A stretch of 28,780 nt of DNA from Candidatus Cloacimonadota bacterium. Lineage in GTDB: Bacteria > Cloacimonadota > Cloacimonadia > JGIOTU-2. Below the pieces are notes generated by a model. It saw only the letters and a list, made by a program, of their open reading frames with translations. It did no database searches and was not told the DNA's origin. Position 1 is the stretch's first letter; each line of letters starts with the position of its first letter. The stretch covers positions 1-28,780 of the forward strand of contig DRBZ01000112.1 in assembly GCA_011043895.1 (NCBI GenBank), read 5' to 3'. This document shows, piece by piece, positions 23,004 through 28,780 of this stretch. The position numbers and the translations under genes were made by a program.

Positions 23004-24209
23004 TTACGGGGCAGGTATTTTAGAAGGTACAAGCGATTCCAGGAAGATTTGTTCACGATTCGATATTTTTATGAGTGTTACGCCTTTTTGTGGTATTTTC
23101 TGATCTTCGTTATATGAAATTGTTCCGGTCACTCCCGGAAAATCTCGTATATGAGAGAGTGTTGAAAATAATCCATCTGGATTCAGTCTGATAGCCCTTT
23201 TGTATATTTCTGCTACAAGCATGACCGCATCATATCCAAGAGCTGCGAATGAACTGGATGGAAGGGTACCATACGTATTCTTATAAGCGGTAATAAATTC
23301 CATGATCGTTTTGTCGGAATCTTCCTGTTCACCTGCAGGTGGAGAGGTAAAATAAACATCATCGGTATATTCTTTGACCATGAAATGCGTAGCAAAATAG
23401 ATATTGTCTGCATATTCACCGGCTGTTTTGATGAGTAGTGGCGTGTCATAGCTGTCACCACCACAAATGGGTTGAGTGATACCTGCCATGCGTATCTGCT
23501 TGATAATATTTCCCACATCGTTGGGTCCGGCAGACACAAAGAGCATAGCAGGTTGTTGGTCGAGTACTATGATCTCATTAATGATATCTTGTACATTGTT
23601 CGTGCCACCCTGAAAAAATGATTCTTTTATAATCTCTCCTCCCAGTTCTGAGTAACGTTTGATAAAATATTTAGAAAGAAGACGGGTAAAATCCATATTT
23701 TCGTCAGTCAACATAAAACACGAATGAAGACCTAATCGTGAAAAGGCATATTCGGCAACAACTGCTGCCTGTACATTATCGCCGAAGCAAGAGAGGTATA
23801 GATAGGTGGGAACCTGCTCTGGAAGCTTTGGAGAGGTGGCTCCAGAGGTGATAAATATGACTTCATGTTCAGCAGCAATAGGTGCGGAAGCTAGTACCAT
23901 ATCCGTATCACTGAAACCGATTATCACTGGTACATTATCATCTTTGATCAATTTCTCCGTTACTTTCTTTATGACCGCAGGATCCGATTTTCCATCTTCA
24001 AGAATTAGCTTCAGTTTTTTTCCACGAATTCCACCTTGTGCATTTATGATCTGCACTGCGAGCTCTGCACCTTTTGCAGACGGGCTATCCAGCGAAGCCT
24101 GCGATCCTTCCAGATTGTATATCGCACCGATTGTATATTCGTTGCTACGTTGTTCACGGCCAAGGAACATAACAATAATACATACGACAAATAAATGCAT
24201 TGCTTTCAT
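23004..24209 (-). CDS. periplasmic substrate-binding protein, branched-chain amino acid ABC type (LivJ-like), no transporter nearby
   Basis: 401 residues, type I periplasmic-binding fold. A short signal (about 4-17) is followed by YTIGAIYNLEGSQASLDSPSAKG and NAQGGIRGKKLKLILEDGKSDP, typical of the Leu/Ile/Val-binding family. Later AALGYDAV and a C-terminal strand with EDQKIPQKGVTLIKI also fit. These proteins bind amino acids, amides or other small ligands; the ligand cannot be told. No permease or ATPase genes flank it. GAGGAG precedes the ATG. It lies 56 bp behind the broken radical SAM gene and may be read through from it. Confidence 0.9.
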   Translation of the reverse strand: MKAMHLFVVCIIVMFLGREQRSNEYTIGAIYNLEGSQASLDSPSAKGAELAVQIINAQGGIRGKKLKLILEDGKSDPAVIKKVTEKLIKDDNVPVIIGFSDTDMVLASAPIAAEHEVIFITSGATSPKLPEQVPTYLYLSCFGDNVQAAVVAEYAFSRLGLHSCFMLTDENMDFTRLLSKYFIKRYSELGGEIIKESFFQGGTNNVQDIINEIIVLDQQPAMLFVSAGPNDVGNIIKQIRMAGITQPICGGDSYDTPLLIKTAGEYADNIYFATHFMVKEYTDDVYFTSPPAGEQEDSDKTIMEFITAYKNTYGTLPSSSFAALGYDAVMLVAEIYKRAIRLNPDGLFSTLSHIRDFPGVTGTISYNEDQKIPQKGVTLIKISNREQIFLESLVPSKIPAP

Positions 24210-24265
24210 GATTAACTCCTCAATATCATGAAAAATACAACTTTTTTTATTGATTTCACTGCCAA

Positions 24266-25801
24266 TTAATAACTAAACTCTTCTAACTCTTTCTGAATAT
24301 AGTTCTGTTTATCGAGCAACCATTTTTTCATTCTTCTTATTTCTCGCACTTTATCAGCTTTATAATTCTCGTACTCCCAATTCTTATATAAGAATTTTCT
24401 CAAGAAATTCGTAGCAGAACGAGGAGTCTCTTTCAAAATAAGTTTCAGAAAATACCACGGGTAGTGCGTTCTTATCATATTTGACTTTAAAAGGGCAGAA
24501 TTATTGTATGCTCCATACATCTTACTCTTGAGCAAGTTTAATTCATTCGGAGAGAGGAACTTAGTCCTGAGATTTGCATGGGAGAGGTCATAAAACGAAA
24601 AATCATACGGATTGGTGAGTAATCCTTCACTCATTATTTTTTCGCGAATTTCAGTTTTCAGGAATGGAGTAAGCAACATGAATAATGGCACGTCAAGAGT
24701 ATTTTTCTGAGCAAATTGCACATGTTCCCACAGAATCTGTTCATTATCATAAGGATTTCCAATGATAAATCCTCCGACAGAAATGATCCTATACTTTCTC
24801 AGTAAAGTTAATGCTTGAGTTGTTTGCTCGAGTACGTGTTTGTCTTTTGACAGGAATTCAATATTTGTTTTCTTAATATTTTCGATACCAAGGAAAACGA
24901 CCTTAACTCCCGCCTGTGCCATAAGTTCAACGAGCTTCGGATCGCGGGAAATCCTTGCAACGTTCGCCTGAATCGTGTAATGAATTTCCTGCAACCCATT
25001 TTTCATAATTTGTTCGCACAACTCTCCAAGATGATCCGCATCAATAAAGATATTATCATCTATAATGAAAATTGCTTTAGAACCCCGATCCTTCACCTGC
25101 TTGATATCTTCAATCACTCTTTCTACGGGATATTTCCGGAAAGCCCTTCCGTACATCTGGGGCATACAGCAAAAATCACATTGCATGATGCATCCGCGTG
25201 AAGTCTCTATCACATCTGCTTGCTTTCCAAAGATCATATAATGCCCTGTTAATCTGCATTGCCTGTTTGGCAACTTTATCGACTGCAGATCAAGATTTGC
25301 TGAACGAGGATTGTGAATGAACACCCCATCTTCTTTATAGGAGAGATTTTTTATACTATCAAAAGAACGCCCTTCAGCAAGTGCCTGCACTAGTTCTGCA
25401 AATGCTGCTTCTCCTTCTCCCCGAATCATAAAATCGATAAACTGTTGCGCTTCCGAATCTGCAATAACTTCATGCGCCAGTGTTGGATGATAACCACCTA
25501 AAATGACTACAGTTCGAGAATTCCACTTTTTCAAGATTTTTGCAATTTCTATCGCTGTTTCATACTGGAAACTCATGCAAGAGAGTCCCACAATATCTGG
25601 AGCATACTTCTTGAGGATTTATTTAATATATCCTTGAAGATTGTGCTGCACCATGAGCAGATCGGCAACATGAATTTTTTCGACAAACTGCTCATCCACA
25701 TTTCCTGCAAGTGATACAAGCCCGAGAGATGGTGTCCTTATCCCCGAGTAAAAGCTGACCGTGTAATTCGGCATGGATAACAACAATATCTTTTTTCTCA
25801 T
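24266..25801 (-). pseudogene. B12-binding-domain/radical SAM protein interrupted by one in-frame TAA
   Basis: The frame is continuous from an ATG at 25801 (or GTG at 25807) to the stop at 24266, except for a single TAA at 25619-25621. Before it are 60 residues of N-terminal Rossmann-type domain (KKILLLSMPN, RTPSLGLVSLAGNVDE, ending GYIK). After it comes ILKKYAPDIVGLSCMSFQYE, the natural continuation, then GGYHPTLAHEV, the radical SAM triplet CIMQCDFC (Cys204/208/211, counting the stop as residue 61) and a helical tail. Restored length is about 510 residues. The TAA could be a CAA or AAA change, a sequencing error or a real nonsense mutation. The rest shows no other decay. A GTG at 25591 could reinitiate but lacks a good SD and would lose the N-terminal domain. 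Confidence 0.85.
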
Positions 25802-25849
25802 CCTCACCTGCTTATTTTGCTAAGGAAAATTGTTTAATCGGTCTTTTTT

Positions 25850-25880
25850 TTGACAATTTTTTTAAGAGATTTTGTATAAA
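25850..25880 (+). promoter_or_regulatory. possible promoter of the Mut7-C gene
   Basis: TTGACA at 25850-25855, then 19 bases, then TATAAA at 25875-25880, preceded by TG (an extended -10). The predicted start site would be at or just past the ATG at 25884, so transcripts would be leaderless or nearly so. If the gene uses the TTG at 25872 instead, this cannot be its promoter. Confidence 0.35.
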
Positions 25881-25883
25881 TTT

Positions 25884-26351
25884 ATGCAAAAAAAACCTCG
25901 TTATGCAGTGGACAGAATGCTGGGTTCTCTGGCAAAATGGCTCAGGATACTTGGCTATGATACGTATTACAGGAAGCATATCAAGCCAATCAATCTTGTA
26001 AGCATCGCACAAAGTCAGGATAGGGCTATCATTACGAAAAATCGATGGTTTCTCAAGAGCAAGTTCCCAATCAGGATCATCTTTCTGAATTCAAATTCTC
26101 TCAAAGATATGCTGAGAGAAGTACATGCTATTATTCCTCTTGAAACCGACAAGATATTCACTCGATGTATTGTATGCAATGAGAAAACGATTCCAGTACA
26201 AAAAGAAGAAATTAAAGACTTCGTTCCCATATATGTGTATGAACATCATGATGAGTTCTCACGATGCAATGGATGTGGTAAGATATACTGGAAGGGCACG
26301 CATTTCGAGCGAGTGCAGAACTTTATTGAAGCGCACGAGCCTGGGAAATGA
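25884..26351 (+). CDS. Mut7-C (DUF82) PIN-like nuclease with zinc ribbon
   Basis: 155 residues from ATG 25884; an in-frame TTG at 25872 is an alternative. The N-terminal PIN-like Mut7-C domain opens VDRMLGSLAKWLRILGYDT with Asp10. The second acidic block, usually R-LLT-R-D, reads IITKNRWFL here, with Asn53 in place of Asp. The C-terminal zinc ribbon has Cys95/Cys98 and Cys128/Cys131, then the typical GKIYWKGTHFERV. Such proteins are predicted RNases of unknown substrate. It is divergent from the radical SAM gene, with the two starts about 82 bp apart. Confidence 0.87.
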   Translation: MQKKPRYAVDRMLGSLAKWLRILGYDTYYRKHIKPINLVSIAQSQDRAIITKNRWFLKSKFPIRIIFLNSNSLKDMLREVHAIIPLETDKIFTRCIVCNEKTIPVQKEEIKDFVPIYVYEHHDEFSRCNGCGKIYWKGTHFERVQNFIEAHEPGK

Positions 26352-26367
26352 AATACATTTTCTAAAT

Positions 26368-26399
26368 TTCATATCATTATAATATGAATGTTTTCTTTC
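26368..26399 (+). terminator. possible terminator of the Mut7-C gene
   Basis: A 7 bp stem TTCATAT/ATATGAA with a 7 nt loop (26368-26388), then TGTTTTCTTT. The stem is all A/T-rich with one G-C pair, so it is weak, but the position 17 bp after the stop and the U tract fit. Confidence 0.45.
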
Positions 26400-26641
26400 A
26401 TCAGAATGACACACTTTTTTATCAATCAAAAGTAGTTTGTAAAGAAGCGTGAACTGCTAACGGACAGATATTGTTCTGAACTCCGACATTTCAGACCACG
26501 TCTAAATCCACTCTCTGCGAACCATTACGAAGTTTGCTTGAGCCAACCATTCGTAAGGTTCTTGGGGCTTCTTAAATCTTCATTGATGTTCTTTATTCAT
26601 TATTCTAAAATGCAATCACAGAATAATCCATGAAGGCTCAT
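26400..26641. other. gene-free stretch with an imperfect hairpin, no coding signal
   Basis: No open frame with a start and ribosome site was seen. An inverted pair GAACCATTACGAA (26519-26531) and TTCGTAAGGTTC (26550-26561) pairs with one bulged base and an 18 nt loop; a smaller stem TCTGAA/TTCAGA lies about 40 bp upstream. It could be a small structured RNA or a decayed element. There is no T run after the large hairpin (CTTGGGGC follows). Confidence 0.35.
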
Positions 26642-26699
26642 TTCGTGTTCATTCGAGTTAATTCGTGGTTAATATTATTTTTGAATTTTCCGTGGTTAA
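26642..26699. repeat. imperfect short repeats of TTCGTGGTTAA type
   Basis: Four related units: TTCGTGTTCA (26642-26651), TTCGAGTTAA (26652-26661), TTCGTGGTTAA (26662-26672) and TTCCGTGGTTAA (26688-26699). Three are head-to-tail at about 10 bp, the fourth after a 15 bp A/T spacer. Spacing near one helical turn could allow protein binding, or the stretch could be an intergenic repeat remnant. Confidence 0.55.
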
Positions 26700-26731
26700 C
26701 ATACCCCCAGAAGCTGCAAAGCTTATAAAAT

Positions 26732-26762
26732 TTGACACTGCAACTGGGTATCTTACTTTTTG
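26732..26762 (+). promoter_or_regulatory. candidate promoter of rpmE-yqhQ-prfA
   Basis: TTTGACA with TTG at 26732-26734, exactly 19 bases, then TACTTTTTG (26754-26762), 38 bp before the rpmE ATG. It is the best match in the window to TTG-N19-TAnnTTTG and shares TTGACACTG and GGGTAT with the secG promoter. Confidence 0.6.
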
Positions 26763-26800
26763 TAGCAATTATATAAACCCTATTACGTGGAGAAAAATAA

Positions 26801-27028
26801 ATGAAAAAAGATATTCATCCAAAATATCAAAAATGCGTGGTGACATGTGCATGTGGCAACACGTTTGAGACCAGAGATACCATGCCCGAGATACATGTGG
26901 AGATCTGCTCGGAGTGCCATCCATTCTATACAGGAAAGAAGAAACTGGTAGATAGCGCCGGTCGTATCGAAAAGTTCAAGAAAAAATACAGCAAGTTCCA
27001 GAAAAAAGACGACCAAAAAGAAAAATAG
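26801..27028 (+). CDS. rpmE: 50S ribosomal protein L31
   Basis: 75 residues. MKKDIHPKY start, zinc ligands Cys16, Cys18, Cys36 and Cys39 (the C+ form), then VEICSECHPFYTGK and VDSAGRIEKFKKKY, followed by a Lys-rich tail. An additional Cys12 is present. GGAG lies upstream at suitable spacing. It is the first gene of an rpmE-yqhQ-prfA unit, a common bacterial arrangement. Confidence 0.97.
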   Translation: MKKDIHPKYQKCVVTCACGNTFETRDTMPEIHVEICSECHPFYTGKKKLVDSAGRIEKFKKKYSKFQKKDDQKEK

Positions 27029-27105
27029 CACCTCACACCAGGGGAATTTACTCACATAATTAACCCAAAGTAACCAAATGTAGGATAACTTTATCTAAAA
27101 TCAAC

Positions 27106-28077
27106 ATGAAAGAAAAACCAGAAATTGCTGTAGGCGGACAGGCGGTGATCGAAGGCGTGATGATGCGCGGTCCACACTATATCGCCACAGCGTTACGAAA
27201 AAAAGACGGCAGTATTATCATTAAAAAAGAAGAATTTATATCAAAAACCAAAACGAATAAATTTTATGGGTTGCCGATCATTCGCGGATTTGTATCCCTT
27301 ATCGAGATGCTGTCCATCGGATTGAAAACACTCAACTTCTCTGCTGACGAAGCGATCAAAGATGATGATTCCGACAAAAAGAAAAAGAAGAAAAATCCTT
27401 TCTTTGAAAAACTCTATTCCGCGTTTTCTTACATTTTTGCATTCGGACTTGCCTTTCTTCTCTTTGTATTCCTCCCCTATCGAATTGCCTACTGGATAAA
27501 TATCGAAAAAACAAGTATTTTGTTCAATCTTCTCACAGGAGGTATCAGGATCGTATTCTTTGTGCTCTACATCTATTTGATCAGTTTTCTGAAAGATGTG
27601 CGGCGTCTTTTTCAATATCACGGTGCTGAACATAAATCTGTGTTCGCCTATGAAGGAAATCCTGAATTCACTATTGATGATACCAAAAAATTTCGCACAT
27701 TTCACCCTCGTTGCGGAACAAGTTTTATGCTTATAGTACTGGTCATTGCGATTCTCATTTTCTCGATAACTGATGCAATTGTCGCGTTGATCATTGGGCA
27801 GGCAATTCCACTCGGTATTAGAATTTTTTATCATTTGCTGCTCATTCCACTCATATCAGGAATCTCTTATGAGATCCTTCGATTCTCTGGCAAGAATATC
27901 AATCACTGGATCGTGAGAATATTTTCTGCGCCCGGGCTCGCACTGCAAAGGATAACTACTCAGGAACCGGATGATAAGCAATTGGAAGTCGCGATTTGTG
28001 CCCTTCATGCAGCACTCGATCAACCAATAATATACGAGAATTATAGATTTTATAATGAAGAAGAATCTGAAGAGTAA
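27106..28077 (+). CDS. yqhQ: DUF1385 (YqhQ-like) integral membrane protein
   Basis: 323 residues. The N-terminus carries the family signature GGQAVIEGVMMRGP. A charged Lys-rich linker at about 86-96 precedes membrane segments at about 107-130, 142-164, 207-228 and 235-255. Conserved motifs YHGAEHKSVFAYE and FHPRCGTSF follow in their usual order. Function is unknown, though the family is nearly always found before prfA. The SD is weak. The end overlaps prfA by 23 bp. Confidence 0.92.
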   Translation: MKEKPEIAVGGQAVIEGVMMRGPHYIATALRKKDGSIIIKKEEFISKTKTNKFYGLPIIRGFVSLIEMLSIGLKTLNFSADEAIKDDDSDKKKKKKNPFFEKLYSAFSYIFAFGLAFLLFVFLPYRIAYWINIEKTSILFNLLTGGIRIVFFVLYIYLISFLKDVRRLFQYHGAEHKSVFAYEGNPEFTIDDTKKFRTFHPRCGTSFMLIVLVIAILIFSITDAIVALIIGQAIPLGIRIFYHLLLIPLISGISYEILRFSGKNINHWIVRIFSAPGLALQRITTQEPDDKQLEVAICALHAALDQPIIYENYRFYNEEESEE

Positions 28078-28780
28078 GGTTGAAGAACTCAAGCAAGAAT
28101 ACTCCGAACTGGAAAAGCAACTTGCTGATCCTGATATCATAGCTCAACTCGATCTTTACAGAGAACTTTCCTCACGTTTCAAAGAAATCTCAGAAATAAT
28201 CGATTGTGCTCAAGAACTTGAAACCACCATAGAGGCGTTGGAGGAAAATCGGGAAGCCCTTAAAAACGAAGAGGAAGAGGAGCTGATCTCACTGTATCGG
28301 GAAGAAAACTCACATCTTGAAAATAAAATCGAGAAACTGACAAGACAACTGAAAGCACTCCTCATCCCTAAAGATGAAAATGATGTGAAGAATGCAATTA
28401 TGGAAATTCGAGCGGGAACAGGCGGGGATGAAGCAGCCCTATTTGCAGCAGATTTGTATCGCATGTACACCTATTTCATCAATAAGAAGGGTTGGAAGAT
28501 CGACATCATGAATTCCAATCCAACAGGCATGGGTGGATTGAAAGAAATTTCCTTCGAAGTACAGGGCAGGAATGCGTACGGTACCCTGAAGTTTGAGAGC
28601 GGTGTACATCGTGTTCAACGTGTACCGGAAACTGAATCCTCCGGAAGAATTCATACCTCTGCAGCTTCTGTGGTTGTATTGCCGGAAGCAGAAGAGATCG
28701 ACTTTGAGATCGACGAAAAAGATCTGAAGGTTGATGTATATCGATCATCTGGTCCTGGTGGACAGAGCGTTAATACCACT
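28055..28780 (+). CDS. prfA: peptide chain release factor 1, N-terminal 242 residues (runs off the window)
   Basis: Frame open from ATG 28055 to the window end. An N-terminal helical domain precedes EIRAGTGGDEAALFA (118-132), the PxT stop-codon recognition motif as Pro-Glu-Thr (191-193, in QRVPETES) and the catalytic GGQ (235-237). The PxT form marks RF1, which reads UAA and UAG, not RF2 (SPF). The start lies inside yqhQ, overlapping by 23 bp, so it is probably translated by coupling; no clear SD is present. The remaining approximately 120 residues lie outside. Confidence 0.95.
   Translation, partial: MKKNLKSKVEELKQEYSELEKQLADPDIIAQLDLYRELSSRFKEISEIIDCAQELETTIEALEENREALKNEEEEELISLYREENSHLENKIEKLTRQLKALLIPKDENDVKNAIMEIRAGTGGDEAALFAADLYRMYTYFINKKGWKIDIMNSNPTGMGGLKEISFEVQGRNAYGTLKFESGVHRVQRVPETESSGRIHTSAASVVVLPEAEEIDFEIDEKDLKVDVYRSSGPGGQSVNTT

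Noticed and set aside
25591..25618. GTG at 25591 as the natural start of an independent radical SAM gene
   Set aside because: It would begin mid-domain, since the upstream ILKKYAPDI segment in the same frame is the normal continuation, and no good ribosome site precedes it.
25619..25621. Recoding (selenocysteine or pyrrolysine) at the radical SAM stop
   Set aside because: The codon is TAA, not TGA or TAG, and no recoding stem-loop is seen immediately downstream.
26642..26699. CRISPR array
   Set aside because: Repeats are about 10 bp, degenerate and without spacers of regular length; no cas genes are present.

Overview
The window is a 28.8 kb A+T-rich chromosomal segment from a bacterium with an outer membrane, shown by TamA/TamB, several lipoproteins and a periplasmic HtrA protease. 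Gene content is mostly core: proteostasis (tig-clpP-clpX), translation (valS, trpS, rpmB, rpmE, rimO, prfA, four tRNAs), a sigma-70 family factor and secG. I see no phage, insertion sequence, plasmid gene or CRISPR array. The 294-residue sigma factor lacks region 1.1 and carries a YAVWW-type region 2.4. Several upstream regions fit TTG-N19-T(A/G)nnTTT rather than TTGACA-N17-TATAAT. Both traits recall the Bacteroidota and wider FCB group, so an uncultured FCB-related lineage such as Cloacimonadota is my best guess. No single marker proves it.

Layout. 1-6251 (minus strand): valS, then tRNA-Leu(UAG)-tig-clpP-clpX, then tRNA-Asn(GUU) and the start of a GIY-YIG nuclease gene. 6361-9033 (minus): rpmB-htrA-sigma factor, closed by a good intrinsic terminator. 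9093-12833 (plus): rimO-trpS, then secG-tRNA-Leu(AAG)-tRNA-Arg(ACG), then a lipoprotein gene. 12834-13119 is a convergent gene-free gap with hairpins and a decayed palindromic repeat. 13120-15474 (minus): a receiver-domain protein, a metallophosphoesterase and two unknown lipoproteins, apparently one operon. 15551-22891 (minus): DUF432-like gene, mscS, tamB, tamA, tightly packed. 23004-25801 (minus): a B12-binding/radical SAM gene broken by one in-frame TAA, and an orphan periplasmic binding protein. 25884-28780 (plus): Mut7-C/PIN nuclease, a 449 bp gene-poor gap with repeats, then rpmE-yqhQ-prfA, with prfA running off the end.

How the genes work together. The trigger factor/ClpXP operon handles nascent and damaged cytoplasmic protein. 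HtrA, SecG and TamA/B serve the envelope. A DUF432 protein and an MscS channel are overlapped in sequence and sit in the same operon as tamB/tamA.

Points most worth a second look: ClpP has Asn in place of the catalytic Asp (Ser98-His123-Asn172). A tRNA-Leu with anticodon AAG sits where E. coli has leuU (GAG) after secG. The radical SAM gene has an internal stop. The promoters have a shared non-TATAAT architecture. Small enzymes at 14540-15474 and 25884-26351 have lost signature residues. I did not find a clear new defence or mobile system.
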